64,000 bases of DNA, from the NCBI RefSeq assembly GCF_030371585.1, contig NZ_JAUDCE010000001.1; one strand, given 5' to 3'. Shown here piece by piece: positions 25,445-33,901 of this stretch; within the stretch, counting starts at the first letter, position 1, and each line of letters opens with the position of its first letter. The notes under the pieces are model-generated. The model was given only the letters and a program-made list of their open reading frames with translations, was not told where the DNA came from and ran no database searches. A program made the translations under genes and the position numbers. Origin of the DNA: Megamonas hypermegale_A. Lineage in GTDB: Bacteria; Bacillota; Negativicutes; Selenomonadales; Selenomonadaceae.

Positions 25445-26452
25445 TTGGAAGACATCACTATCAACGAACGCATTGTATCCGGCGGAGAAATGGATGCCGA
25501 TAATTGGCAGTATTCGCTTCGCCCGAAAAAACTGCATGAATATATCGGACAGGACAAGGTAAAGGAAAATCTGTCCATTTTCATAAAAGCGGCGCTGAGC
25601 CGCAATGAAGCACTCGACCATGTGCTTTTATACGGACCGCCGGGGCTCGGCAAAACGACGCTCGCCAACATCATAGCCAATGAACTGGGCGTGAATTTCC
25701 GCGTGACATCGGGTCCTGCCATTGAACGTTCCGGCGATTTGGCGGCGCTTTTGACCAACCTCACAGAAAAAGACGTTTTGTTCATCGACGAAATTCACCG
25801 TCTTTCCCACAGCGTAGAAGAAGTCCTGTACTCCGCCATGGAGGATTTCGCCCTCGATATCATCATCGGCAAAGGGCCGAGCGCCCGCTCCATACGGCTG
25901 GATATCGCACCGTTTACATTAATCGGCGCGACGACAAAAGCCGGTGCGCTCGCTTCACCGCTGCGCGACCGTTTCGGCGTTATCTCCCGTCTGGAATATT
26001 ATTCGCCGGAAGCACTCGTTTTCATTATCAAACGCTCGGCGGAAATTTTAAACATTCCGATTGAAGAACGCGGCGCACTGGAAATTGCGCGCCGTTCCCG
26101 CGGTACGCCGCGCGTTGCCAACCGCCTATTAAAAAGAGTGCGCGATTATGCCCAGATAAAAGGCGATGGCATCATCACCGATGAAATAGCCGACAAGGCT
26201 CTGGCCATGCTGGAAATAGACAAAGCCGGTCTTGACCATATCGACCGCAATATTTTAATGACCATGATTGAAAAATTCGGCGGCGGCCCTGTCGGTCTGG
26301 AAACGCTCGCCGCCTCCGTCAGCGAGGAAACGGATACTATCGGCGATGTCTACGAGCCGTATCTCATGCAGCTCGGTTTTATCAACCGCACGCCGCGCGG
26401 CCGTATCGTCACGCCGCTCGGTTATGAACATCTCGGTATCGAGCCGAAATAA
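25445..26452 (+). CDS. ruvB: Holliday junction branch migration ATPase RuvB
   Basis: 335 residues. AAA+ motor: Walker A GPPGLGKTTLANIIANE, Walker B LFIDEIHRL, sensor 1 LIGATTKAGAL, arginine finger PLRDRFG, and a C-terminal winged helix with FINRTPRGRIVTPLGYEHL. It drives branch migration with RuvA, which is not in this window. It uses a TTG start after GAAAGGGG; the usual N-terminus SLRPKKLHEYIGQ follows at residue 24. Confidence 0.96.
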   Translation: MEDITINERIVSGGEMDADNWQYSLRPKKLHEYIGQDKVKENLSIFIKAALSRNEALDHVLLYGPPGLGKTTLANIIANELGVNFRVTSGPAIERSGDLAALLTNLTEKDVLFIDEIHRLSHSVEEVLYSAMEDFALDIIIGKGPSARSIRLDIAPFTLIGATTKAGALASPLRDRFGVISRLEYYSPEALVFIIKRSAEILNIPIEERGALEIARRSRGTPRVANRLLKRVRDYAQIKGDGIITDEIADKALAMLEIDKAGLDHIDRNILMTMIEKFGGGPVGLETLAASVSEETDTIGDVYEPYLMQLGFINRTPRGRIVTPLGYEHLGIEPK

Positions 26453-26466
26453 AAGAGGTCTTGTTT

Positions 26467-27111
26467 ATGAATTTACTACTGCATATGTGCTGCGGACCGT
26501 GCGCCTGCTATCCGGTCGAAAAGCTGCGCGTCGACGGTCATCAGCTTACAGGTTATTTTTTCAACCCCAATATTCATCCGTATAAAGAATTCCGCCGCCG
26601 CCTAAACACAGCGGAGGAATTTGCCCAGAAAGTAAATCTGCCGCTAATCGTCGACAATAAATATCAGCTGCGCGAATTTCTGCAAAAAGCGCTGACAATT
26701 GAAAAGCATACGGACGGACTTAATCTGGACAACAGACGCTGCCGCATGTGTTACGCCTGGCGGTTGCATGAAGCGGCGCTCTATGCCAAAGAGCACGGCT
26801 TTGACGCATTCACCTCAACGCTGTTCGTCAGTCCGTACCAAAATCATCAAATGATGAAGGAGGTCACGGAAAAAATCTCACGTGCCGTCGACATTCCTTT
26901 TTATTATGAAGATTTCCGCCCCGGCTACGAACGTGGCGTGGATATCAGTCTGGAGCTGGAACTGTACCGCCAACCGTACTGCGGCTGCATTTTCAGCGAA
27001 GAGGAGCGCTACAGCAATTCCTTCAAAAAGAAACGGCGCAAAAAATTAAAGGCACTGCATGAAAATCAGTCCGTAAACAAAGGAAATGATAACAATGAGC
27101 AATCGTCCTAA
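26467..27111 (+). CDS. queH: Epoxyqueuosine reductase QueH
   Basis: 214 residues. DUF208 family. The N-terminus MNLLLHMCCGPCACYPVEKL carries the CCGPC motif, and RRCRMCYAWRL and QPYCGCIFSEEE supply further Cys for the Fe-S cluster and metal site. QueH is the non-homologous replacement for QueG in the last step of queuosine tRNA modification. The ATG at 26467 is chosen after AAGAGG. The Lys/Arg-rich C-terminus may bind tRNA. The start of the next gene overlaps its 3' end by 17 bases. Confidence 0.92.
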   Translation: MNLLLHMCCGPCACYPVEKLRVDGHQLTGYFFNPNIHPYKEFRRRLNTAEEFAQKVNLPLIVDNKYQLREFLQKALTIEKHTDGLNLDNRRCRMCYAWRLHEAALYAKEHGFDAFTSTLFVSPYQNHQMMKEVTEKISRAVDIPFYYEDFRPGYERGVDISLELELYRQPYCGCIFSEEERYSNSFKKKRRKKLKALHENQSVNKGNDNNEQSS

Positions 27112-27355
27112 AATACGCATAACGCTGATTGACCGCAAGGGACCGTGCGGCTGTCACCGCGGCCATAAAATCGGCGATAGTTTCGATTTCGACACGGAGC
27201 GCGGTCAGCTCTGTCCCATGGCAATGCACGTTGCATTCCCGTATATCGACATTCTACGCTACGGCGGCAGTATTCCCAATCAGCCAGAGGGCACGGCTGT
27301 ATTCTGCTGTCCCGACGTCGATACAATCAACGTATTTAAAATTGAAAAATTGTAA
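27095..27355 (+). CDS. TIGR04076-family small protein
   Basis: 86 residues, function unknown. The pattern HKIGDSFDFDTERGQLCPMA and FPYIDILRYGGSIP, then VFCCPDVDTINVFKI, matches the TIGR04076 family (conserved Cys in CP and CCPD). The ATG at 27095 is ten bases after AAAGGA; an ATG at 27086 is also in frame but overlaps that site. It overlaps queH and shares its terminator. Confidence 0.78.
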   Translation: MSNRPKIRITLIDRKGPCGCHRGHKIGDSFDFDTERGQLCPMAMHVAFPYIDILRYGGSIPNQPEGTAVFCCPDVDTINVFKIEKL

Positions 27356-27356
27356 G

Positions 27357-27396
27357 ACAAAGCCGGATATTCCTGCCAATGGATATCCGGCTTTAT
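27357..27396 (+). terminator. Intrinsic terminator of the ruvB-queH unit
   Basis: Perfect stem AAAGCCGGATAT / ATATCCGGCTTT five bases after the last stop codon. Confidence 0.85.
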
Positions 27397-27402
27397 CTGT
27401 CA

Positions 27403-27444
27403 TATAAAAATTATACTGCTTTGCAAATTTACCGCTGCAACAAA
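27403..27444 (+). repeat. Family A fragment A7 (right end)
   Basis: Only the right end survives: TTATACTGCTTTG, then a decayed arm ending GCAACAA. It abuts the older tnpB remains. Confidence 0.65.
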
Positions 27445-27454
27445 TATATAATTT

Positions 27455-27832
27455 AGTGCAACATTTTTACATAAGGGAAAGCATTTCAAAATTCAATACT
27501 GCTACAAAGCTGAACCTGAACCGAAAAATCTTAATAAAGAAAACAGCATTTCTATTGACATTTGCGTTGATAATCTTGCTTCTTGCATAACCAATACCGG
27601 GACTTCGTTCATCATGGACGGACGTAAAATAAAATCAATCAACCGCTATTGGAATAAACGCAAGGCAAAACTGCAAAGCATTGCTACTAGACAAGGTTTT
27701 CATATGACGGAGCAGATTTACAACCTGACGAGAAAACGCAACAACCGCATTGATAACTATATAAAGAAAACGGCACGCTATATCATAAATCATTGTATTG
27801 CCAACGATATAGGAACGGTAGTATGCGGTTAC
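27455..27832 (+). pseudogene. Remnant of a tnpB gene, cut by the IS608-like element
   Basis: One frame reads HFKIQYCYKAEPEPKNLN, then SISIDICVDNLASCITNTGT, MDGRKIKSINRYWNKRKAKL, LTRKRNNRIDNYIKKTARYI and IGTVVCGY. This is the central part of an IS1341/IS605-type TnpB: the RuvC-I strand should read DIGLDNLATC but has DICVDN. The start and the whole end (RuvC-II, zinc finger, RuvC-III) are missing. Similarity stops exactly at the codons for Gly-Tyr (GGTTAC), which is the TTAC target of the next element. Confidence 0.8.
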
Positions 27833-27952
27833 CAAATGTGCCGTAAAGCCCCGTGCTTTAGCACTGGGAATATAAGACACGTCCGACGAATTTGCGTAAG
27901 CAATTGAAGTCGGACTATTTTATTTTTTATGTTTGTATGTTATTATATAGCT

Positions 27953-28354
27953 ATGAGTAAAATAATCTATAAATCTAATCATAATGTAATATATTCATGT
28001 AAATATCATATTGTATGGTGTCCTAAATATCGTCGAAAAGTATTAATAAATGGCGTTGATACCAGATTGAAGGAACTTATACAGGAAATAGCAAAAGAGC
28101 TCAAATTGGAAATTATTGAACTGGAAGTTATGCCCGATCATGTACACATTCTTTTGGAAGTAGATCCTCAATTTGGTATTCATAGAGCTGTTAAAGCTTT
28201 AAAAGGTCGTACATCAAGAATTTTGCGGCAGGAATATCCATGGCTTCGTTCGCGTATACCTACACTTTGGACAAACAGTTATTTTTGTTCTACAGTAGGT
28301 GGTGCTCCGTTATCTGTAATAAAACAATACATTGAAAATCAAAAACAAAAATAG
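27953..28354 (+). CDS. tnpA: IS200/IS605 transposase TnpA (Y1 HUH)
   Basis: 133 residues. The HUH motif is seen in PDHVHILL (His63, His65) and the catalytic Tyr in SVIKQYIENQK (Tyr126). The N-terminus YSCKYHIVWCPKYRRKVL is typical. The enzyme cuts and rejoins single-stranded ends at the subterminal hairpins. I chose the ATG at 27953 because family members start just ahead of the SNHN segment; the ATG at 27929 is possible. No clear ribosome binding site is present for either. Confidence 0.92.
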   Translation: MSKIIYKSNHNVIYSCKYHIVWCPKYRRKVLINGVDTRLKELIQEIAKELKLEIIELEVMPDHVHILLEVDPQFGIHRAVKALKGRTSRILRQEYPWLRSRIPTLWTNSYFCSTVGGAPLSVIKQYIENQKQK

Positions 28355-28370
28355 TAAGGCGGTGAAATAA

Positions 28371-29474
28371 ATGAAAACCTATTGCTTTAAGCTGTATAAT
28401 TCCAAACGAAACAAAAAACTTCATAGGCAGATTAACGCGGCAGGTCTCATTTATAATCACTGCATTGCACTCCATAAACGGTATTATCGCTTATTTAAAA
28501 AATCATTGCACAAATTTGTTTTGCAGGGACACTTGACTAAACTAAAAAAACTGGCAAAGTTCAGCTATCTTAATGAAATCGGCTCACAGGCGGTGCAAAA
28601 TATAACTGAGCGTATAGACCGTGCTTATAAGCTGTTTTTCAGAAATCAGAAGAATAATATCCGTTCAGCTCCGCCGTCATTTAAAAAAGTACGTAAATAT
28701 AAATCGTACACCTTGAAAACATCTGGTTGGAAATTATTGAGCGGAAACGTTATTAGAATTGCCAATCAGAAATACCGCTATTTTAAATCACGGGATATCA
28801 GCGGAAAAGTAAAAACCGTAACCATAAAGCGCGATGCTTTAGGTGATATTTATTTGTATTTTTCCTGTGAAACGAATGAAAACGAAGTCTTAACAAGAAC
28901 AGGTAACAGCGTCGGTTTTGACTTCGGTTTGAAAAGATTTCTCACAGGTTCAGAACGAAAAAATATCATATCTCCGCTGTTTTTTAAGCAGAATGCAAAA
29001 TTAATTGCTAAAGCCAATCGTATTTTATCCCGTAAACAAAAAGCTTCCAACAATCGCCAAAAAGCAAGACTGAATTTGGCAAGACTGCATAAAAAAGTAG
29101 CAAATATGCGCAGGGATTTTCATTGGAAAACGGCACAGTATCTAGTGGGAAAATATACGTTAATTTCTATCGAAAATTTGAATTTAAAAGCTATGCAGAA
29201 ACGCTTCGGCAGAAAAATATCCGATTTAGGTTTTGCCGACTTCGTAAACAAATTGAAATATGAAGCCCAAAAGACAGGTTCCATCGTTATTGAAGTAGGA
29301 AAATTCTTTCCGTCAAGTCAGCTGTGCAGTAATTGCGGCTATCAAAATAAAGAACTCAAAGACTTGAGAATAAGGCAGTGGACTTGTCCGAAATGCGGCA
29401 AACATCATGATAGAGATTTAAACGCCGCTATAAATATAAAGAAAGAGGGCGAGAGAATTTTCTACTCTCGTTAA
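28371..29474 (+). CDS. tnpB: RNA-guided endonuclease TnpB
   Basis: 367 residues. The RuvC catalytic residues are all there: Asp184 in VGFDFGLKRF, Glu268 in ISIENLNLKAM and Asp349 in DRDLNAAINI. A zinc finger lies between (CSNCGYQ ... CPKCG). TnpB enzymes use an RNA from the element's right end as guide to cut DNA next to a target-adjacent motif equal to the element's target site, here probably TTAC. GGCGGTG precedes the ATG; the gene follows tnpA by 16 bases. Confidence 0.93.
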   Translation: MKTYCFKLYNSKRNKKLHRQINAAGLIYNHCIALHKRYYRLFKKSLHKFVLQGHLTKLKKLAKFSYLNEIGSQAVQNITERIDRAYKLFFRNQKNNIRSAPPSFKKVRKYKSYTLKTSGWKLLSGNVIRIANQKYRYFKSRDISGKVKTVTIKRDALGDIYLYFSCETNENEVLTRTGNSVGFDFGLKRFLTGSERKNIISPLFFKQNAKLIAKANRILSRKQKASNNRQKARLNLARLHKKVANMRRDFHWKTAQYLVGKYTLISIENLNLKAMQKRFGRKISDLGFADFVNKLKYEAQKTGSIVIEVGKFFPSSQLCSNCGYQNKELKDLRIRQWTCPKCGKHHDRDLNAAINIKKEGERIFYSR

Positions 29475-29592
29475 ACGATAAATATGGGCAGGGCGTTGTC
29501 CATTGCGGAGAGAACTCGTAAGACTGTCATTTGATAGCAAGGTTCGTCAGTATCCCAGAATCCCCTAGCTTTAGCTATGGGGAGTACGTCAA
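29420..29592 (+). ncRNA. Putative omega RNA (reRNA) of the IS608-like element
   Basis: The 3' end of tnpB plus the right end is the known source of TnpB guide RNA. The 118-base non-coding tail here contains paired segments (for example GACTGTCATTTGATAGCAAGG region) and the terminal hairpin before TCAA. The guide would start at 29593 with AAATTATTTCAACAAA. The 5' limit is a guess; no promoter was identified. Confidence 0.6.
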
Positions 29593-29698
29593 AAATTATT
29601 TCAACAAAAGCACATAGATTTTTCCGTGATTTGCTTTTATAATGAAAATAGATAAATTGGGCAGAAGCTAAAAAACTATCAGATAATTAACAAACTTA

Positions 29699-29862
29699 TT
29701 GTTCTAGTAAAACATCGAGTCTGTAGCCAGTAGTATAATAGTTTGTATTTAGTGAGGTTAAGTGACAACATCGAACAAATATAAACTATTATACTGCTTC
29801 GGAAAATCAACTCGCACAACAGGTAAAGTATTATACTGCTTTAGCAAATCAACTAGCACAAT
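29699..29862 (+). repeat. Family A copy A8 (core inverted) plus a partial right arm
   Basis: The full copy is 29699-29820. Outer arms are orientation A (AAACATCGAGTC left; GGAAAATCAACT right), but the core reads TTAGTGAGGTTAAGTGACAA (orientation B). A second right arm in the AAAGTATTATACTGC variant follows at 29824-29862 with its own ACTAGCACAAT end. Together with the IS tail this accounts for the 410-base gap before the galactosidase gene; 29593-29698 shows no feature I can name. Confidence 0.88.
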
Positions 29863-29885
29863 AGATTAATAAAGGAGGTTTTTTC

Positions 29886-32111
29886 ATGAGTATTGTATTT
29901 CATGAGCAAACAAAAACATTTCATCTTTTCAACGACCGTATCAGCTATATTATGAATGTGCTGCCGACCGGTCATCTAATGCAGCTGTACTGCGGCAAGA
30001 AAGTTCACGACAGGGAGGATTTTTCTTATCTGATTGAAACATCGGCGCGCCCGACGACTACGTATCTTTCGGAAGAATGGCACAACAAATACACTTTTAC
30101 ACATCTCAAACAGGAATATCCCGTTTACGGCACGACGGATTTCCGCCATCCAGCCATCGAAATAAAACAGAATAACGGCAGCAATATTTCCAATTTCTGC
30201 TACAAATCGCACAGCATAAGTTCCGGCAAACCGAAACTCGCCGGTCTGCCGGCAACGTACACGGAAAATGACAATGAAGCACAAACACTGACGATTGTGC
30301 TGGAAGATGAACTCACACATGTTCAAGTGGAACTTTTATACACACTTTTCGCTCAAGGCGGAATTATTGCCCGCAGCGCCAAAATCACCAACAACGGCGC
30401 AGAAACAGTTCATCTGACGACGGCCATGAGCCTTTGCCTCGATTTGCCAGACTGCGATTACGAATGGCTGCAGTTTTCCGGTTCGTGGGCACGAGAACGC
30501 CATCTCAAAGTGCGCAAACTGGAACATGGCATAACGTCCGTAGAAAGCACGCGCGGCGCTTCCTCGCACGAACACAACCCATTCGTCATTCTGAAACGTC
30601 CGTCAACGGATGAAAACAAGGGCGAAGCAATCGGCTTCAGTCTGGTCTACAGCGGCAACTTCCTGGCGCAGGCGGAAGTGGACACGCATGATGTTACACG
30701 CGTTCTAATCGGTATCAATCCGTTCTGCTTCGATTGGAAACTTGCAGCGGGCGGCAGCTTCCAGACACCGGAAGCCGTTATAGTCTACACTGCCGACGGT
30801 CTGAACGATTTGAGCCAGACTTATCATAAACTGTATCAGAAACGCCTAGCAAGAGGCTACTGGCGCGACAGACCGCGTCCAATTCTCATCAACAACTGGG
30901 AAGCAACGTATTTCGATTTCAATGAAGACAAGCTCGTAAAAATCGCTCAGAAAGCGAAAGAATGCGGCGTTGAACTGTTCGTCCTCGACGACGGCTGGTT
31001 CGGCAAACGCACCAGCGATACGGCAGGGCTCGGCGACTGGGTGCCGAATACCGATTTACTGCCGAACGGCATCACCGGTCTTTCCCACCGCATTGAAGAA
31101 CTGGGCATGAAATTCGGCTTATGGATTGAACCGGAAATGACGAATATGAATTCCGACTTGTACCGCGCTCATCCTGACTGGATTTTGCACGTGCCGGGCA
31201 GACATCCGTCCGAATGCCGCCATCAGTACGTTCTCAATTATTCCCGTCCGGAAGTCGTCGACTACATTTACAATATGCTCGCCAAAATTCTCACGGAAGG
31301 CAAAGTTTCCTACATCAAATGGGATATGAACCGCTATATCACCGAATGCTACAGCGTGGCTCTGCCGGCTGACCAGCAGGGAGAAGTCTTCCACCGCTAT
31401 ATTCTCGGCGTATACAGTCTGTATGAACGTCTGACGACAAACTTCCCGCATATTCTCTTTGAATCATGCGCCAGCGGCGGTGCCCGCTTCGACCCGGGTC
31501 TTTTATACTACGCTCCGCAGGGCTGGACGAGCGACGACTCCGATGCTGTGGAACGCCTGAAAATCCAGTACGGCACATCCTACTGCTACCCTGTCAGCTC
31601 TATGGGCAGCCATGTATCGGTAATTCCGAACCACCAGGTTTACCGCAATACGCCGCTGCACACGAGAGCGAACGTCGCTTATTTCGGCACATTCGGCTAT
31701 GAACTTGATTTGAATAAACTCGCGGCGGAAGAACAGGAAGAAGTTAAAGAACAAATTAAATTCATGAAACAGTACCGCGAAGTAATTCAGTTCGGTACAT
31801 TCTACCGCTTAAACAGCCCGTTTAACGGCAACGTTACATCATGGATGGTCGTAAGCGAAGATAAAAAGACGGCGATTGTCGGCTGGTACCGTGTTTTGAA
31901 CGGCATCAATCTGCCGTACAGCCGCGTACAGCTGCAGGGCTTAAACAGCGACTACTGCTACGAAACGGTCGGCACGCAGGAATGCCATTTCGGTGATGAA
32001 CTGATGAATATCGGCTTAATCATCAACGACCCGAGTGCCGGTCAGGTTCAGGACGGCGGCCCGACAAGCTGTGACTTCGACTCGAAAATTTACGTTTTAA
32101 AAGCTAAATAG
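29886..32111 (+). CDS. Alpha-galactosidase, GH36
   Basis: 741 residues, the usual length of bacterial GH36 enzymes (AgaB/RafA type). It releases alpha-1,6-linked galactose from raffinose, melibiose or stachyose. The N-terminal beta-sandwich is followed by the TIM barrel with LFVLDDGWFGKR. The nucleophile is Asp480 in YIKWDMNR and the acid/base is in the segment WTSDDSDAVERL (residues 547-558), after ESCASGGARFD. There is no signal peptide, so it is cytoplasmic. AAAGGAGG precedes the ATG. No transporter is adjacent. Confidence 0.94.
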   Translation: MSIVFHEQTKTFHLFNDRISYIMNVLPTGHLMQLYCGKKVHDREDFSYLIETSARPTTTYLSEEWHNKYTFTHLKQEYPVYGTTDFRHPAIEIKQNNGSNISNFCYKSHSISSGKPKLAGLPATYTENDNEAQTLTIVLEDELTHVQVELLYTLFAQGGIIARSAKITNNGAETVHLTTAMSLCLDLPDCDYEWLQFSGSWARERHLKVRKLEHGITSVESTRGASSHEHNPFVILKRPSTDENKGEAIGFSLVYSGNFLAQAEVDTHDVTRVLIGINPFCFDWKLAAGGSFQTPEAVIVYTADGLNDLSQTYHKLYQKRLARGYWRDRPRPILINNWEATYFDFNEDKLVKIAQKAKECGVELFVLDDGWFGKRTSDTAGLGDWVPNTDLLPNGITGLSHRIEELGMKFGLWIEPEMTNMNSDLYRAHPDWILHVPGRHPSECRHQYVLNYSRPEVVDYIYNMLAKILTEGKVSYIKWDMNRYITECYSVALPADQQGEVFHRYILGVYSLYERLTTNFPHILFESCASGGARFDPGLLYYAPQGWTSDDSDAVERLKIQYGTSYCYPVSSMGSHVSVIPNHQVYRNTPLHTRANVAYFGTFGYELDLNKLAAEEQEEVKEQIKFMKQYREVIQFGTFYRLNSPFNGNVTSWMVVSEDKKTAIVGWYRVLNGINLPYSRVQLQGLNSDYCYETVGTQECHFGDELMNIGLIINDPSAGQVQDGGPTSCDFDSKIYVLKAK

Positions 32112-32118
32112 TATTTAA

Positions 32119-32376
32119 TGTTCATTTTTCTTTGATGCAAAGAAAAACGAACCAAAAAGAAACTTTTTAACGTTTCGCTTACGCTGCACTGGGCGAGCCT
32201 TCGTAGCTCTTGTATAAAAATATACGGTATAATGGCTCGAAACAATGGAATTTGGCTCGTGCCTTCAGTTCCAGCAGATACTTAAATTGAGCTGTAAACG
32301 TGTATTTTGTTAGTCATACTAAAAATATCATCCACTTTTGAGATTTTCACGGTAGCTTTAGCTATTAAAAATAAAA
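32119..32376 (+). repeat. Family B element, copy B1 (head only)
   Basis: Starts TGTTCATTTTTCTTTG and carries the conserved blocks ACGAACCAAAAAGAAA, TTTAACGTTTCGCT, CTGCACTGGGCGAGCCTTCG, GGCTCGTGCCTTC and CTTAAATTGAGCTGT, ending GGTAGCTTTAGCTATTAAAA. The first 25 bases form a hairpin. The later hairpin series seen in B2 and B3 is absent; the head runs straight into a terminator-like hairpin. Confidence 0.85.
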
Positions 32377-32412
32377 AGGGATACCACTTTTTCAAGTGAT
32401 ATCCCTTTTTTA
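32372..32412. terminator. Terminator between galactosidase and sstT
   Basis: Stem AAAAAGGGATA..CACTT / AAGTG.TATCCCTTTTT with runs on both sides, placed between convergent genes. It also marks the end of copy B1. Confidence 0.85.
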
Positions 32413-32428
32413 TTTTACATTATTTTAA

Positions 32429-33682
32429 TTAAGCGCGATTGTGAGGAACCATGTCGGCTACTTCAAGCGTACCTTCTTTAGCGCGAGCGGCAAATTCTGC
32501 CGTAGCGGTGAAAAGAACGTCGCTGGAGCTGTTGAGCGCCGTTTCGCAGGAGTCCTGCAAAACGCCGATGATGAAGCCTACACCTACAACCTGCATGGCG
32601 ATATCATTACCGATACCGAAAGAAGCGCAGGCAACAGGAATGAGGAGCAGCGAACCGCCGGCAACGCCGGAAGCACCGCAAGCGCCTACCGTAGCAACGA
32701 TGGAGAGAAGCAGTGCCGTAGGCAAATCCACATGAACACCGAGTGTATTGGCAGCTGCCAGTGACAGAACGGCAATCGTGATAGCTGCGCCGGCCATGTT
32801 TACAGTAGCACCGAGCGGAATGGAAATAGAGTAAATATCTTCATTTAATCCAAGACGTTTGCATAAGGAAAGATTTACCGGAATATTGGCTGCGGAACTG
32901 CGGGTAAAGAAAGCGTACAGACCGCTTTCACGCAGTGTAGCAAATACGAGCGGATACGGATTGCGGCGAGTGTGCAGAAATACGATAAGCGGGTTCATAA
33001 CGAGAGCTACGAGGAAGAACGAACCGAGCAGTACGCCGAGCAGCTGAACATAACCCAAAAGCGCACCGAGACCGCTTGTGCCGACGGAGTTGGCAACAAG
33101 ACCCATGATACCGAACGGAGCCAGACGGATAACCCACTGTACGATTTTCGTAACAGCCTGCGCAAAATCATCCACCATTGCTTTCGTATTGTCGGAAGCG
33201 TGATGAAGTGCAATACCGGCAAGAATAGCCCATGCCAGAATACCGATATAGTTGGCATTAACGATAGCATTGACAGGGTTGTCCACAACACTGAGCACCA
33301 GATTTTTTACAACTTCAATAATACCGCTCGGCGGAGCAACGGTAGTATCGGCAACCTGCAGCTGCAATACTGTCGGGAACAAAAACGACATGCACACGCC
33401 AACCAGCGAAGCAAAGAACGTGCCGAAAATATACAGACGGATAATCGGCTTCATCGAACCGTTGGCATCCGCTTTTCTCTGCGCCATGGCGTTCATGACG
33501 AGAATAAATACGAGTACAGGCGCGATACCTTTCAATGCACGTACAAAGATATCACCTAAAATAGATACGGCCGGAACTGCCGCCGGAACTACGAGCGCTA
33601 TAGCTATACCGACGATAAGGCCGACAATGATAAGCTTTATTAAAGCCATTTCTAAATATTTTTTTCCAATACGACTTAACAA
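32429..33682 (-). CDS. sstT: Serine/threonine:sodium symporter SstT
   Basis: 417 residues, DAACS (glutamate/Na+ symporter-like) fold with eight or more spans. The family landmark SSAANIPVNLSLCKRLGLNE and the second hairpin region ATVNMAGAAITIAVL and GACGASGVAGGSLLLIPVA are visible. E. coli SstT has 414 residues. The start is best taken as TTG at 33682, nine bases after AAAGGGG; the ATG at 33691 touches that site, and a much longer frame to 33769 lacks one. Monocistronic. Confidence 0.9.
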   Translation of the reverse strand: MLSRIGKKYLEMALIKLIIVGLIVGIAIALVVPAAVPAVSILGDIFVRALKGIAPVLVFILVMNAMAQRKADANGSMKPIIRLYIFGTFFASLVGVCMSFLFPTVLQLQVADTTVAPPSGIIEVVKNLVLSVVDNPVNAIVNANYIGILAWAILAGIALHHASDNTKAMVDDFAQAVTKIVQWVIRLAPFGIMGLVANSVGTSGLGALLGYVQLLGVLLGSFFLVALVMNPLIVFLHTRRNPYPLVFATLRESGLYAFFTRSSAANIPVNLSLCKRLGLNEDIYSISIPLGATVNMAGAAITIAVLSLAAANTLGVHVDLPTALLLSIVATVGACGASGVAGGSLLLIPVACASFGIGNDIAMQVVGVGFIIGVLQDSCETALNSSSDVLFTATAEFAARAKEGTLEVADMVPHNRA

Positions 33683-33901
33683 ATAATACATCCCCTTTGA
33701 ATTAATGAATAAATAAAGACAAATATACTTCTGATAGTATACATCATTTTGTAAAAAATGACAAGTCATAAACGCAAAATAAAATTATTTCCTTAATATA
33801 TTTACACTCAAATAGATACAGCATTAATAATTCTCTGTCTATTTTCACGCTACACAAAAAAACAAAAACAGTGTGTTCTGGAATTTATTTTAAGAAAATG
33901 C

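Larger units (their letters stand above)
27833..29592 (+). mobile_element. IS608-like IS200/IS605 insertion sequence with tnpA and tnpB
   Basis: About 1.76 kb. The left flank ends in TTAC (27829-27832), the known IS608-group target. Just inside, AAAG (27845-27848) stands 5' of a hairpin CCGTGCTTTAGCACTGGG. At the right end GAAT (29558-29561) stands 5' of the hairpin CCCCTAGC-TTTA-GCTATGGGG, and TCAA (29589-29592) ends the element. These are the guide and cleavage tetranucleotides of IS608 (AAAG/TTAC and GAAT/TCAA). Both genes look intact, so the element may be active. There is no target duplication, as expected for single-strand transposition. Confidence 0.9.

Noticed and set aside
27614..27907. 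97-codon open frame as an independent gene
   Set aside because: It is the surviving middle part of an old tnpB; its last residues are translation of the IS608-like left end.
29562..29582. TAGCTTTAGCTA shared by the IS right-end hairpin and the family B head as evidence of common origin
   Set aside because: The shared part is only twelve bases and self-complementary; surrounding sequence is unrelated.
29699..29862. Tandem family A units as a CRISPR-like array
   Set aside because: There is only one full unit plus one partial arm, with no regular spacers and no cas genes.
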